DNA of 64,000 nucleotides, taken from contig NZ_LSTO01000001.1 in NCBI RefSeq assembly GCF_002211445.1, forward strand, positions 4,152,841 through 4,216,840, in the 5' to 3' direction. Positions 20,168 to 29,582 of this stretch are shown piece by piece. Numbering within the stretch: the stretch's first letter is position 1; every line of letters starts with the position of its first letter. The DNA comes from Noviherbaspirillum denitrificans (GTDB lineage Bacteria; Pseudomonadota; Gammaproteobacteria; Burkholderiales; Burkholderiaceae_D). A program made the translations under genes and the position numbers. A model generated the notes under the pieces. The model was not told the origin of the DNA. It saw only the letters and a list, made by a program, of their open reading frames with translations, and did no database searches.

Positions 20168-22594
20168 TTAGTCGGCCGAAGCCAGTTTTTGCCAGGTATC
20201 GATCACCGTGTCCGGGTTCAGCGAAATTGACGCTATGCCCTCCTTCATCAGCCATTCGGCGAAATCCGGATGGTCCGACGGGCCTTGGCCGCAGATGCCG
20301 ATGTACTTGCCCTGCGCACGGCACGCCGAAATCGCCTTTGACAGCAGTGCCCGCACCGCATCGTCGCGCTCGTCGAAATCCGCCGCCAGCAGTTCCATGC
20401 CGGAGTCACGGTCCAGGCCGAGTGTCAGCTGGGTCAGGTCATTGGAACCGATCGAGAAGCCGTCGAAATGCTCCAGGAAGCGTTCCGCCAGGATCGCATT
20501 TGACGGCACTTCGCACATCATGATGAGGCGCAGGCCGTTTTCGCCACGCTTCAAGCCGTTCTTGGCCAGCAGGTTGACCACCTTCTCAGCCTGTCCAAGC
20601 GTCCGGACGAAGGGCACCATGATTTCGACGTTAGTCAGGCCCATGTCGTTGCGCACGCGCTTCATTGCCTGGCATTCCATTTCGAATGCTTCAGCGAAGT
20701 CGTCGGCCAGGTAGCGGGCCGCACCGCGGAAGCCCAGCATCGGGTTTTCCTCGTCCGGCTCGTAGCGCGAACCACCGATCAGCTTCTTGTACTCGTTCGA
20801 CTTGAAGTCCGACAGGCGGACGATCACCGGCTTCGGCCAGAAGGCCGCGGCAATGGTCGCAATGCCCTCGGCCAGCTTGTCGACGTAGAACGCGCGCGGC
20901 GAAGCATGACCACGGGCGACGGACTCGACTGCCTTCTTCAGGTCCGCGTCAATACCCGGATACTCCAGGATCGCCTTCGGGTGGACACCGATGTTGTTGT
21001 TGATGATGAATTCGAGACGCGCAAGCCCCACCCCTCCGTTCGGAATCGACTGGAAGTCGAAGGCAAGCTGCGGATTGCCGACGTTCATCATAATCTTCAG
21101 CGGCAGCGGCGGCAATTCGCCGCGCGACACCTCGGTCACCTCGGTTTCGAGCAGGCCGTCATAGATCTTGCCTTCGTCACCCTCGGCGCAGGAAACGGTC
21201 ACCAGCGTGCCATCCTTGAGCATGTCGGTCGCATTGCCGCAACCGACCACTGCCGGGACACCGAGTTCACGCGCAATGATCGCCGCGTGGCAGGTACGGC
21301 CGCCGCGGTTGGTCACAATGGCCGATGCACGCTTCATCACCGGCTCCCAGTTCGGGTCGGTCATGTCGGCAACGAGGACATCGCCGGGCTGCACGCGTTC
21401 CATTTCGGAAGGATCGTGAATCACGCGGACCGGGCCCGCACCGATCTTCTGGCCAATTGCACGGCCGGAAGCGAGCACCGTGCCGCTGCCCTTCAGCTTG
21501 AAGCGTTGCTGCGCATCGGTTGCCTTCTGCTGCGACTTCACCGTTTCCGGGCGTGCCTGCAGAATGTAGAGCTTGCCGTCGCGGCCATCCTTGCCCCATT
21601 CGATGTCCATCGGACGGGCGTAGTGTTTCTCGATGATCATCGCGTACTTCGCCAGCTCGACGATTTCCTGGTCGTTCAGCGAGTAACGGTTGCGCATCTC
21701 GATCGGCACGTCGATCGTCTTTACCGAACGTCCGGCCTTGGCCTCGCCGGTGAATTCCATCTTGATGAGCTTGGAACCGATGTTGCGGCGGATGATCGGC
21801 ATCTTGCCCTGTTCGAGCATCGGCTTGTGGACGTAGAACTCGTCCGGATTGACCGCGCCCTGCACCACCGTTTCACCGAGGCCGTAGCTGGAGGTGATGA
21901 AGACCACATCCTTGAAGCCGGATTCGGTATCGATCGTGAACATCACGCCGGCAGCGCCGACATCCGAACGCACCATGCGCTGCACGCCAGCGGAGAGCGC
22001 CACTTCGGAATGGGTAAAGCCCTTGTGCACGCGATAGGAAATCGCGCGGTCGTTGTACAGCGACGCAAACACGTGCTTGATCGCTTCCAGCACGTTGTCG
22101 ATGCCAACCACGTTCAGGAAAGTCTCCTGCTGGCCGGCGAACGATGCATCCGGAAGATCTTCCGCAGTCGCCGACGAGCGGACAGCAAACGACACCTCGG
22201 CCGACGAATCGGCAACGAGACGCTGGTAGAACTCGCGGATTTCCTGTTCCAGGCGCGGCTGGAACGGGGTATCGATGATCCACTGCCGAATTTCGGCGCC
22301 AGCTGCCGCGAGTGCGCGCACGTCGTCAATGTTCAGCGATGCGAGGCGATCGACAATACGCTGCGCGAGCGAGGAGCCGCCCGTGCCGGTATACGACAGA
22401 AAATCGCGGAAAGCCTGTGCGGTGGTGGCAAAGCCCCCAGGAACGCGCACGCCAGCACCAGCCAGCTGGCTGATCATTTCGCCGAGCGACGCGTTCTTTC
22501 CGCCGACGGACTCGACGTCCGTCATTCTCAGGTTTTCAAATGAAGCTACGTAAGTAGCCCCCTGGGTTGCCCCGGTAGATACTGCGTTGGACAT
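20168..22594 (-). CDS. ppsA: Phosphoenolpyruvate synthase
   Basis: Makes phosphoenolpyruvate from pyruvate and ATP (giving AMP and Pi), needed for growth on three-carbon and related substrates. 808 residues. The N-terminal ATP-grasp domain has [17 protein letters not shown] and [25 protein letters not shown]. The swivelling phosphohistidine domain has the catalytic His in [21 protein letters not shown] (~434). The C-terminal TIM barrel has [30 protein letters not shown] and the active-site Cys in [11 protein letters not shown]. The neighbouring divergent ppsR encodes the kinase/phosphorylase that switches this enzyme off and on at a Thr next to that His. Confidence 0.98.
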   Translation of the reverse strand: MSNAVSTGATQGATYVASFENLRMTDVESVGGKNASLGEMISQLAGAGVRVPGGFATTAQAFRDFLSYTGTGGSSLAQRIVDRLASLNIDDVRALAAAGAEIRQWIIDTPFQPRLEQEIREFYQRLVADSSAEVSFAVRSSATAEDLPDASFAGQQETFLNVVGIDNVLEAIKHVFASLYNDRAISYRVHKGFTHSEVALSAGVQRMVRSDVGAAGVMFTIDTESGFKDVVFITSSYGLGETVVQGAVNPDEFYVHKPMLEQGKMPIIRRNIGSKLIKMEFTGEAKAGRSVKTIDVPIEMRNRYSLNDQEIVELAKYAMIIEKHYARPMDIEWGKDGRDGKLYILQARPETVKSQQKATDAQQRFKLKGSGTVLASGRAIGQKIGAGPVRVIHDPSEMERVQPGDVLVADMTDPNWEPVMKRASAIVTNRGGRTCHAAIIARELGVPAVVGCGNATDMLKDGTLVTVSCAEGDEGKIYDGLLETEVTEVSRGELPPLPLKIMMNVGNPQLAFDFQSIPNGGVGLARLEFIINNNIGVHPKAILEYPGIDADLKKAVESVARGHASPRAFYVDKLAEGIATIAAAFWPKPVIVRLSDFKSNEYKKLIGGSRYEPDEENPMLGFRGAARYLADDFAEAFEMECQAMKRVRNDMGLTNVEIMVPFVRTLGQAEKVVNLLAKNGLKRGENGLRLIMMCEVPSNAILAERFLEHFDGFSIGSNDLTQLTLGLDRDSGMELLAADFDERDDAVRALLSKAISACRAQGKYIGICGQGPSDHPDFAEWLMKEGIASISLNPDTVIDTWQKLASAD

Positions 22595-22767
22595 AACTAC
22601 ACCTATTTTGATGATGGGAAATCTGCATATGTGCGTTCGCCGCCACGCTCTTTTTGTTATTCTTCAGGGGCGCGATGTGTCATAAATTGCTCGTAATTCT
22701 ACAGTGTGCCGCCGCAACTTGCCCGACACAACGTAGAAGTTTTCATGATTTACAGTTAATCAATATT

Positions 22768-23616
22768 ATGCCCGACCTGCCAGCCCACCTATTGCCGCCC
22801 GCCGACCGCACGGTTTTCTTCGTATCCGACGGTACCGGCATCACCGCGGAAACCTTCGGGCATTCTGTGCTCACGCAGTTCGAACTGCGCTTCAAGCAGA
22901 TAAGGTTGCCCTTTATCGACACGCTCGACAAGGCCTACGAGGCGGTCCGCGAAATCAACGGCGCCTTCGAGCACGACGGCAAGCGCCCAATTGTTTTTTC
23001 GACCCTCGTCAAATCCGAGCTGTCCTCCGTCGTGCGCCAGTCCAAAGGCATGCACATGGATTTGATCCAGACCTTTGTGGAGCCGCTCGAACAGGAACTC
23101 GGCGTCAAGTCTACCCACACTATCGGTCGCAGTCACAACATCGCGGATTCGGAAGATTACAAGAACCGCATCGAGGCGATCAATTTCTCGCTCGCTCACG
23201 ATGATGGCCAGTCCGACCAGAACCTCGCGGCGGCGGACGTCATCCTCGTCGGCGTATCCCGCTCCGGGAAGACGCCAACCAGCCTGTATCTCGCCATGCA
23301 ATATGGGGTCAAGGCGGCGAATTACCCGTTGATTCCTGAGGATTTCGAGCGCGGCAAACTCCCAACCGGGCTAGTCCAATTCCGGAAAAAATTGTTCGGA
23401 CTATCTATTGCGCCTGACCGACTGTCTGAAGTGCGTAACGAACGGCGCCCGGGAAGCAAGTATGCGGCAATCGAGAATTGCCGCTATGAGGTGAATGAAG
23501 CGGAAAAGATGATGCGCCGCGAAGGCATCCGCTGGATGTCATCCACGGCGAAATCAATTGAAGAGATTGCAACTATGATCCTGCAGGAGATCAAGTCCGA
23601 CAAGCGGGCTTACTGA
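22768..23616 (+). CDS. ppsR: PEP synthase regulatory protein (kinase/pyrophosphorylase)
   Basis: DUF299 bifunctional enzyme: ADP-dependent phosphorylation of a Thr on PpsA inactivates it, and Pi-dependent removal (releasing PPi) reactivates it. 282 residues from ATG 22768. Key parts: [20 protein letters not shown], the P-loop [51 protein letters not shown], and the C-terminal [13 protein letters not shown]. No Shine-Dalgarno is visible before this ATG; an in-frame ATG at 22675 has AGGGG upstream but would add 31 residues not seen in the family. Divergent from ppsA across 173 bases. Confidence 0.95.
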   Translation: MPDLPAHLLPPADRTVFFVSDGTGITAETFGHSVLTQFELRFKQIRLPFIDTLDKAYEAVREINGAFEHDGKRPIVFSTLVKSELSSVVRQSKGMHMDLIQTFVEPLEQELGVKSTHTIGRSHNIADSEDYKNRIEAINFSLAHDDGQSDQNLAAADVILVGVSRSGKTPTSLYLAMQYGVKAANYPLIPEDFERGKLPTGLVQFRKKLFGLSIAPDRLSEVRNERRPGSKYAAIENCRYEVNEAEKMMRREGIRWMSSTAKSIEEIATMILQEIKSDKRAY

Positions 23617-23636
23617 TTTCATCCATGCCCAGCTAC

Positions 23637-23668
23637 ACGCCGCGCCGGCTGTCCCGCGCGGCGTTTTT
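23637..23668 (+). terminator. Intrinsic terminator of ppsR
   Basis: A perfect 9-bp GC-rich stem (23637-23645 with 23656-23664) with a 10-base loop is followed by TTTTT, 20 bases after the ppsR stop. Confidence 0.9.
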
Positions 23669-23696
23669 ATTTCCCACAAGCAAACGCCTATAAAAA

Positions 23697-23723
23697 CTTA
23701 CGCGAAACTTACATTCTTCTTAC
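23697..23723 (+). repeat. Three CTTAC direct repeats at 11-bp spacing
   Basis: CTTAC occurs at 23697-23701, 23708-23712 and 23719-23723, exactly 11 bases apart, i.e. on one face of the helix. The array ends 8 bases before a good -10 box. This geometry is how OmpR/PhoB-type response regulators bind their operators; which regulator is unknown. Confidence 0.6.
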
Positions 23724-23737
23724 GGATCGATTATAAA
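23708..23737 (+). promoter_or_regulatory. Promoter of the 23765 membrane-protein gene
   Basis: CTTACA (23708-23713) and TATAAA (23732-23737) are 18 bases apart, 4/6 and 5/6 to consensus. The -35 box is the second of the three phased CTTAC repeats, so activator control is plausible. Confidence 0.65.
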
Positions 23738-23764
23738 TACGTTAAGGACGATGGAGGCGACGAC

Positions 23765-24133
23765 ATGGATCTCGTATTGCTTGAGCTTGTTTGCTGGGCC
23801 GGTTTGCTGTTCTTCTTCTGGGCATTGAAAGAAGGACTCGGCCAGGTGGAATCGGATATCGAGTCCATGGGATTGGTTCCGAACGGGCGCGGCATGATGG
23901 CCCCCAACGGCCCCTTGCGCTTCGACCTCCCGGAACGCGTTGACGAACTGATCGGCAGCTATCGGGATTCCCAGATTTTCCGCTACGCTGTCATCCAGGG
24001 TAGAACCTATCAGTTCGACCGCGTCTGCCCCCCGGGCTCAGGCATGAGCGTGGAACCTGACGAACGCTATGTCGCACCGGGGCTCGTTTACCAGGAATGC
24101 AATCCAAAGTGCCTGGGAGAGCCCAAGAACTGA
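23765..24133 (+). CDS. Small membrane-anchored protein of unknown function
   Basis: 122 residues; family not recognised. ATG 23765 has GGAGG 7 bases upstream. Residues ~3-21 (VLLELVCWAGLLFFFWA) form one membrane helix, uncleaved in appearance, followed by a soluble part of ~95 residues. That part has FDLPERVDELIGSYRDS, FRYAVIQGRTYQFDR and a Cys-containing C-terminus: VCPPGSGMS and YQECNPKCLGE (C88, C112, C116). The topology is probably N-in with the C-terminal domain in the periplasm, where the Cys could form a disulfide; this is inference. Monocistronic behind the phased-repeat promoter, and convergent with the RNA methyltransferase gene 4 bases away. Confidence 0.75.
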   Translation: MDLVLLELVCWAGLLFFFWALKEGLGQVESDIESMGLVPNGRGMMAPNGPLRFDLPERVDELIGSYRDSQIFRYAVIQGRTYQFDRVCPPGSGMSVEPDERYVAPGLVYQECNPKCLGEPKN

Positions 24134-24137
24134 AGCG

Positions 24138-24926
24138 TCAGCCAGCCGTACGTTGCCTTACTTGCTCAAACAGGCACACGGCGGCGCTCGCCGCCACATT
24201 GAGGGACTCAACCGGTCCCAGATGGGGGATTGACACAGACTCGGTCGCCAATCCCAGCAACTCCTCCGACACACCCTGCCCCTCATGGCCGAACAGCCAC
24301 GCAACGGGCTTGGCCAGATTCACATCGTAGAGCCGCCTGTTTGCATGTGAACTGGTTGCCAGCACGGGAATTTTCGAAGATTGGATTAGCGGGGCGAGAT
24401 CCACATTTTCCGCAATCTCGAGGGCGAAGTGTGCACCCATGCCGGCTCGCAGGACTTTCGGCGACCAGGAAAAGACCGTTCCCTTGCTGCAGACCACGTG
24501 CCGTACGCCCGCCGCGGCAGCACTGCGCAGGATGGAGCCGAGATTACCCGGATCCTGCAAGCCGTCGAGTAGAATGGCGGATTCCTTCAACACTGATGGT
24601 GGGCTGACCTGCGGTGTGTCGACCACGAACATGAGGCCGACGCCATGCTCCACCTGACTGATCGCCTGGTACAGAGATTCGGCCAGCGCGATGCACTTCA
24701 CGTGCGCGGCTTCGCAGACTTGAACGACCGCCGCCACTTCCGAGTTGGCCATCGAGGGCTCGCTCACCACACAGAATGCCGGCTTTCCGACCTGTTGCAG
24801 GTACACCTCGCACAGGTGCACACCATCGAGCAAGGACCTGCCAGATTTCCGCCTCGCCTGCGAACTCGTTGCAAGCTGCTTCAGGTCCTTGTAGAGCGGA
24901 TTGTCGCGTGAAGTGATCGTCTTCAT
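24138..24926 (-). CDS. SPOUT (TrmH/SpoU) RNA 2'-O-methyltransferase
   Basis: 262 residues from ATG 24926, which overlaps the rnhB stop (ATGA) and has GAGGG 6 bases upstream; an ATG two codons earlier is possible. An N-terminal substrate-binding domain ([32 protein letters not shown]) leads into the SpoU catalytic domain with [22 protein letters not shown] (motif 1), [12 protein letters not shown] (motif 2) and [22 protein letters not shown] (motif 3, the SAM knot). These make it a ribose methyltransferase of rRNA or tRNA; the target base cannot be told. Last gene of the lpx-rnhB cluster, a position usual in Burkholderiales. Confidence 0.93.
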   Translation of the reverse strand: MKTITSRDNPLYKDLKQLATSSQARRKSGRSLLDGVHLCEVYLQQVGKPAFCVVSEPSMANSEVAAVVQVCEAAHVKCIALAESLYQAISQVEHGVGLMFVVDTPQVSPPSVLKESAILLDGLQDPGNLGSILRSAAAAGVRHVVCSKGTVFSWSPKVLRAGMGAHFALEIAENVDLAPLIQSSKIPVLATSSHANRRLYDVNLAKPVAWLFGHEGQGVSEELLGLATESVSIPHLGPVESLNVAASAAVCLFEQVRQRTAG

Positions 24927-25555
24927 TTGCATCCCTCGCCTACCGGGTGATCAAGCAATGCCCGCACAGGGGCGTAGGATTTGCGATGTACCGGCGAGAC
25001 GCCATGCAATTGCAGGCGCTCGAGGTGCAGGGCCGTCGGGTACCCCTTGTGCTGATCGAACGCGTAAAGCGGAAACTGTTCGTGCAACTGCATCAGTGAG
25101 GCATCGCGCGCCGTCTTTGCCAGAATGGACGCCGCCGAAATTGCGGCAACCTTGTCGTCACCCTTGACGATGGCTTCCGAGCGGACCGCCATCACCGGAC
25201 AGCGGTTTCCATCGATGAGTGCAAGGGTCGGTGCGGGATTCAGCCCCTCAACAGCGCGCCGCATCGCCAGCATGGATGCCTGCAGGATGTTCAGTGCATC
25301 GATTTCACTTTCGGAACACGATGCGATTGCCCAGGCAAGTGCCCGCTCCTTGATCAGCAAGGCAAGTTCGTTGCGCCTGGCTTCGGTCAGTTTTTTCGAG
25401 TCCCGCAGGCCGTCAATGGGCTTGTCCGGATCGAGGATGACTGCGGCCGCGAATACGGCGCCGGCAAGCGGTCCGCGCCCAGCCTCGTCCACACCGCAGA
25501 TCAATTCATCGTCGTGGCTAAACAGCGAGAAGCTGTCATTATTCTTCCTGCTCAT
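24923..25555 (-). CDS. rnhB: Ribonuclease HII
   Basis: Removes ribonucleotides from DNA and RNA of RNA/DNA hybrids. 210 residues. Active-site acids: D23 and E24 in [16 protein letters not shown], and an Asp in [12 protein letters not shown], with [20 protein letters not shown] and [20 protein letters not shown] holding the remaining family motifs. The start overlaps the lpxB stop and the stop overlaps the methyltransferase start, both as ATGA, giving tight translational coupling. rnhB next to lpxB is a conserved proteobacterial arrangement without a known functional link. Confidence 0.97.
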   Translation of the reverse strand: MSRKNNDSFSLFSHDDELICGVDEAGRGPLAGAVFAAAVILDPDKPIDGLRDSKKLTEARRNELALLIKERALAWAIASCSESEIDALNILQASMLAMRRAVEGLNPAPTLALIDGNRCPVMAVRSEAIVKGDDKVAAISAASILAKTARDASLMQLHEQFPLYAFDQHKGYPTALHLERLQLHGVSPVHRKSYAPVRALLDHPVGEGCK

Positions 25556-26712
25556 ACACCCCTTCCGATCAGTCGCATTACCGCCTGTGCGCTCTCGCGT
25601 GCCGTGTCTCGCAGGAGTGTGTGGTGCATTTCCGTAAAGCGCTGATGCAGTCGCTCGCGCAATGCTTCATCCGTGAGCTGCGTCCAGAGCGCATCCGCCA
25701 ACGCCTCCGGCGTGGCTGCATCCTGTAGCAACTCGGGAACCAGGAATTCGCGCGCCAGGATATTCGGCAAACCGATCCATGGCTGGTATCCCATGTGACG
25801 CAAAATCTCCCAGGAGGCGCGCATCATCTTGTACGCGATCACCATCGGCTTCTTGAACAAGGCGACTTCAAGCGTTGCCGTGCCCGAGGCTACCAGCACA
25901 GCATCGGCTGCGGCGATAGCTTCATGGGAACGTCCGGAAAGCAATTCGATAGGAACATCGTTGAGCCCGGCATTGCTGACCAGTTCATTGAAGTAATTGC
26001 GCTGCTTCTCGCCTGCCATCGGGACAACGATGCGAATGGACGGATCACGCACGACAAGCCGCTTCGCAGCCTGGACAAACGCCACTGCGTTGTACTTCAG
26101 TTCGGACATGCGACTGCCCGGAAGAATGGCGACCACCTTCCCGTCCGCGGGCAAGCCGAGCGCAGCACGCGCTGCGGCCGAATCCGGAACCATCGGGATC
26201 ACTTCCGCCAACGGATAGCCGACATACGTAACGGGGATCCCGGCCTTGCGGTAAATTTCTTCCTCGAAGGGGAATACCACCAGCATGTGCGACACTGCCT
26301 TGGCAATCTTCTTGATGCGCCCGCCACGCCACGCCCAAATGGACGGACTGATGAAGTGCATCGTAGGGACGCCGGCCTGCTTCAGTTGCGCTTCGAGGCC
26401 AAAGTTGAAATCGGGTGCGTCGACACCGATAAATGCCGCAGGCCGGTCGGCAAGCAGCTTGTCGCGCAATGCATTCTGGATGCCCTTGATTTCGCGGTAG
26501 TGCGCCAGGACTTCGAACAGACCACGCACCGACAGCTTCTCCATGGGCCAATGGCTCTGGAAACCGTACTCGGCCATCCGATGGCCGCCGATGCCGTGTA
26601 TCCTCGCCGCCGGCAATTGCGGACGCAAGCCGGAAAGAAGACGGCTTGCAAGCAAGTCGCCGGAGCTTTCTCCAGCCACCATCGCAATGGACAGCTCAGC
26701 GGACGATGCCAC
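25552..26712 (-). CDS. lpxB: Lipid-A-disaccharide synthase
   Basis: Glycosyltransferase joining UDP-2,3-diacylglucosamine and lipid X to the lipid A disaccharide; peripheral on the inner membrane. 386 residues. [16 protein letters not shown] at the N-terminus, [40 protein letters not shown] and [14 protein letters not shown] are the standard GT19 motifs, with [22 protein letters not shown] near the C-terminus. The start is GTG 26712, inside the lpxA 3' end (17-base overlap); an ATG ten codons later is the alternative. It follows lpxA in the lipid A run. Confidence 0.97.
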   Translation of the reverse strand: MASSAELSIAMVAGESSGDLLASRLLSGLRPQLPAARIHGIGGHRMAEYGFQSHWPMEKLSVRGLFEVLAHYREIKGIQNALRDKLLADRPAAFIGVDAPDFNFGLEAQLKQAGVPTMHFISPSIWAWRGGRIKKIAKAVSHMLVVFPFEEEIYRKAGIPVTYVGYPLAEVIPMVPDSAAARAALGLPADGKVVAILPGSRMSELKYNAVAFVQAAKRLVVRDPSIRIVVPMAGEKQRNYFNELVSNAGLNDVPIELLSGRSHEAIAAADAVLVASGTATLEVALFKKPMVIAYKMMRASWEILRHMGYQPWIGLPNILAREFLVPELLQDAATPEALADALWTQLTDEALRERLHQRFTEMHHTLLRDTARESAQAVMRLIGRGV

Positions 26713-27484
26713 GGGTCGTGCTGTCGAGGAATTCGCGGATCATGCGGAGGTAGACTGCCGATCCGGGAGCATCGGCTTCGGCTTTGGCCAGCGAGGCCTT
26801 GGCCTCTTCGAGCGTCAGCCCGGACTTGTAGATCAGCTTGTAGGCATTACGGATGTCGGAAATCTGCTCGCGCGAAAATCCGCGGCGTTTGAGACCTTCG
26901 ACATTGATGCCGTGGGCAGCGGCAGGATTCCCGTTCAGCATGACGAACGGAGGAACATCCTGCGTCAGGCTGGTGCTCATCCCCAGCATCGCATGCGAGC
27001 CAATCTTGCAGAACTGGTGGACGTTGGAAAAACCGCCCAGGATCACCCAGTCGCCGACGTGGACATGCCCGGCAAGTGCTGCATTGTTGGCAAAGATGGT
27101 GTTGTTCCCGACCTGGACGTCATGGGCCAGGTGCACGTAGGCCATGATCCAGTTGTCGTTCCCGAGGCGAGTCACGCCTTCGTCCTGGCTGGTGCCCAGG
27201 TTGAAGGTACAGAACTCGCGGATGACGTTCCGGTCCCCGATTTCCAGCCGCGTCGGTTCGCCGGCGTACTTCTTGTCCTGCGGCGCGCCGCCGATCGACG
27301 AAAACTGGAAGAAACGATTGTCGCAACCGATGGTCGTGTGGCCGTCAACGACGACATGCGGCCCGATCGTTGTGCGGGCACCGATCTTCACATTCGGCCC
27401 GACGATGGAATACGCGCCTACCTCGACCGAATCGTCGAGTTCCGCCTTCGGATCGACAATCGCGGTTGGATGGATAACTGTCAT
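26696..27484 (-). CDS. lpxA: UDP-N-acetylglucosamine acyltransferase
   Basis: First step of lipid A synthesis: O-acylation of UDP-GlcNAc with an R-3-hydroxyacyl chain from ACP. 262 residues from ATG 27484, which shares a base with the fabZ stop (TAATG). Left-handed beta-helix hexapeptide repeats run over ~10-185 ([32 protein letters not shown]). The catalytic His lies in [18 protein letters not shown]. The C-terminal helical part ([16 protein letters not shown]) binds ACP. In order: lpxD, fabZ, lpxA, lpxB. Confidence 0.98.
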   Translation of the reverse strand: MTVIHPTAIVDPKAELDDSVEVGAYSIVGPNVKIGARTTIGPHVVVDGHTTIGCDNRFFQFSSIGGAPQDKKYAGEPTRLEIGDRNVIREFCTFNLGTSQDEGVTRLGNDNWIMAYVHLAHDVQVGNNTIFANNAALAGHVHVGDWVILGGFSNVHQFCKIGSHAMLGMSTSLTQDVPPFVMLNGNPAAAHGINVEGLKRRGFSREQISDIRNAYKLIYKSGLTLEEAKASLAKAEADAPGSAVYLRMIREFLDSTTRGIVR

Positions 27485-27954
27485 TACTGCCCCGCTGGCT
27501 GGCTTGCGTCCGCCGCGCTGCGCATGGTGCACATCAGTTCCGCTTCGACCGCCACCTGGCCGTCGACCGTTGCCTGTGCCTTGTATTTCCAGATGCCGCG
27601 CGACTGGCGCAGGATTTCGACCTGCATCCTGAGCTGGTCCCCCGGCTCGACCGGACGCTTGAATCGCGCACCGTCGATACCGACGAAGTAGACCACGCTG
27701 TTCTCATCGGGTTTCTGGCCCATTGTCAGGAACGACAGCAGCGCGGCAGTCTGCGCCAGCGCCTCGATCATTAGCACGCCCGGCATGACCGGCTTGTGCG
27801 GGAAATGTCCGTTGAAGAACTCTTCGTTGACGGTCACGTTCTTGATCGCAGTGATCGTCTTGCCGGACTCCCATTCCAGCACACGGTCAACCAGCAACAG
27901 CGGATAGCGATGCGGCAGGTATTCTTTGATTTGATTGATATCGAGAGTTTTCAT
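27484..27954 (-). CDS. fabZ: 3-hydroxyacyl-ACP dehydratase FabZ
   Basis: Hot-dog-fold dehydratase of fatty acid synthesis; it competes with LpxA for R-3-hydroxyacyl-ACP, which explains its place among the lpx genes. 156 residues. Active-site His50 is in [16 protein letters not shown] and Glu64 in [30 protein letters not shown] and [16 protein letters not shown] are further family marks. The start shares a base with the lpxD stop (TAATG) and the stop shares a base with the lpxA start. Confidence 0.98.
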   Translation of the reverse strand: MKTLDINQIKEYLPHRYPLLLVDRVLEWESGKTITAIKNVTVNEEFFNGHFPHKPVMPGVLMIEALAQTAALLSFLTMGQKPDENSVVYFVGIDGARFKRPVEPGDQLRMQVEILRQSRGIWKYKAQATVDGQVAVEAELMCTMRSAADASQPAGQ

Positions 27955-29003
27955 TACTTTTTTTCTGTAAGCGACTTGATTGTTTTTTCCAGCTCGCGGA
28001 TTTTCTCACGCATTGTTCCCAAATTGCGCACAATGACAGCGGATTTTTCCCATTCGGCATTCTTGGACAAGGGAAAGAATCCGGTGTACTGCCCCGGTTC
28101 CAGAATCGACCGGGAGACCATGCTTCCGGAAGAAATATGGACGTTGTCGACGATCGTCAGGTGACCAAGCACCATCGCGGCACCACCGAAGGTGCAGTAC
28201 TTGCCGATCTTGGCGCTTCCCGCCACGCCGACACACCCGGCCATCGCGGTATGTGCGCCGATGTGGCAGTTGTGGCCGATCTGGATCTGGTTGTCCAGCT
28301 TGACCCCATCTTCGATAACCGTATCCGCCAGCGCGCCGCGGTCAATGGTCGTATTTGCGCCGATCTCCACGTCGTCGCCGATAACGACGCGCCCGGTTTG
28401 TGGAATCTTGATGTAGACGCCCTTCTCCCTTGCAAACCCAAAGCCGTCGGCACCGATGACTGCACCGGAATGGATAATGCCGTGGCTGCCGATCTCGCAT
28501 CCTGCGTGGAAGGTCACATTGGCAAAGAAGTGCGTTCCTTCTCCGACCTTGGCATTGCGACCGATGAAGCATCCGGCGTCGATGATCACACCGTCCGCGA
28601 TTTCCGCGCCGGCGTCGATGGTCACATGCGGCCCGATCATCGCCCCTGCAGCGACCTTCGCGTCGGCATGGACGCATGCGCTTGAATGAATGCCTGGTTC
28701 GACCGGAATCGCATCGAGTTGCGCGAAATACTGCGCAGCTCGCGCGAAGTAGGCGTACGGATTGTCAGTGACGATCGTCGCTCCGGTATAGGTAGCACTG
28801 ACAACCTGCGCGTCCGCGTCCGAAAGGATCAGTGCGGCAGCCTTTGTCTTCGCCGCCTGGGATCGCAGCTTTGGGTTGGACAGGAATGTGATGTGCGACG
28901 CGCCTGCTGCGTCGAGGGGCGCGATGCCGGAGATTTCGATCTCCGCATCGCCTGTCAGTTGGCCTCCCAAGCGTTCGACCAATTTACCCAGCCGAGTGCT
29001 CAT
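27954..29003 (-). CDS. lpxD: UDP-3-O-(3-hydroxyacyl)glucosamine N-acyltransferase
   Basis: Third enzyme of lipid A synthesis, adding the N-linked acyl chain. 349 residues. An N-terminal UDP-binding domain ([20 protein letters not shown]) is followed by a long left-handed beta-helix of hexapeptide repeats (~100-300), with the catalytic His in [39 protein letters not shown] is highly conserved. A C-terminal helix ([15 protein letters not shown]) contributes to ACP binding. 17 bases downstream of the skp-type gene. Confidence 0.97.
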   Translation of the reverse strand: MSTRLGKLVERLGGQLTGDAEIEISGIAPLDAAGASHITFLSNPKLRSQAAKTKAAALILSDADAQVVSATYTGATIVTDNPYAYFARAAQYFAQLDAIPVEPGIHSSACVHADAKVAAGAMIGPHVTIDAGAEIADGVIIDAGCFIGRNAKVGEGTHFFANVTFHAGCEIGSHGIIHSGAVIGADGFGFAREKGVYIKIPQTGRVVIGDDVEIGANTTIDRGALADTVIEDGVKLDNQIQIGHNCHIGAHTAMAGCVGVAGSAKIGKYCTFGGAAMVLGHLTIVDNVHISSGSMVSRSILEPGQYTGFFPLSKNAEWEKSAVIVRNLGTMREKIRELEKTIKSLTEKK

Positions 29004-29020
29004 TGCGGCCCTTTGAAAAG

Positions 29021-29545
29021 TTATTTGTTAAGCGCCTTGAGCACTTTGTCGGTGATGTCGATGCGCGGACTTGCATAGACCGCCTCCTGGAAAACGATGT
29101 CGTATTTTTCGTTTTCTGCAATCTGCTTGATCACCTTGTTCGTCCGCTCCAGCACGAGCGCGAGCTCTTCATTGCGACGCTGGTTCAGGTCTTCGCGGAA
29201 TTCGCGTTGCTTGCGCTGGAAGTCCTTGTCGAGGTCAGCCAGCTCACGCTGACGCTTCACACGTTCCGACTCAGACAGGACTGCGGCATCCTTGTCGAGC
29301 TTGTCGGACATTGACTTCAGGCGGCTTGCCAGATCCTGCAGTTCCTTGTCGCGCTTCGAGAACTCCTGCTCGATCTTCGCCTGCGCAGCCTTGGCTGGCG
29401 CAGCCTCACGGAAGATACGCTCCGTGCTGACGAAGCCGACTTTCGACTCCTGTGCCTGCACACCGGCAAACGGAAGCAGGAGCGCCGCGATCAGGGCGAA
29501 GGACTTCAGCGGCGAAAAGATGGGGGTGTGAGACTTCAAGGTCAT
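29021..29545 (-). CDS. skp: OmpH/Skp family periplasmic chaperone
   Basis: Periplasmic chaperone that holds unfolded outer-membrane proteins for the Bam complex. 174 residues with a signal peptide (KSFALIAALLLPFAGVQAQE, cleavage near AQA-QE). The mature protein begins SKVGFVSTERIFREAAPA, then a long charged coiled-coil (~50-125) that forms the tentacles of the trimer, and ends FQEAVYASPRIDITDKVLKAL. It lies between bamA and lpxD, the standard order, so export, assembly and lipid A genes are co-expressed. Confidence 0.96.
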   Translation of the reverse strand: MTLKSHTPIFSPLKSFALIAALLLPFAGVQAQESKVGFVSTERIFREAAPAKAAQAKIEQEFSKRDKELQDLASRLKSMSDKLDKDAAVLSESERVKRQRELADLDKDFQRKQREFREDLNQRRNEELALVLERTNKVIKQIAENEKYDIVFQEAVYASPRIDITDKVLKALNK

Positions 29546-29582
29546 TCTCCGCAGATCAAATTACCATTATGCCATTGACCGG

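Noticed and set aside
20906-22543. 545-codon plus-strand frame opposite ppsA
   Set aside because: Mirror of ppsA codon bias; no domain and no translation signal.
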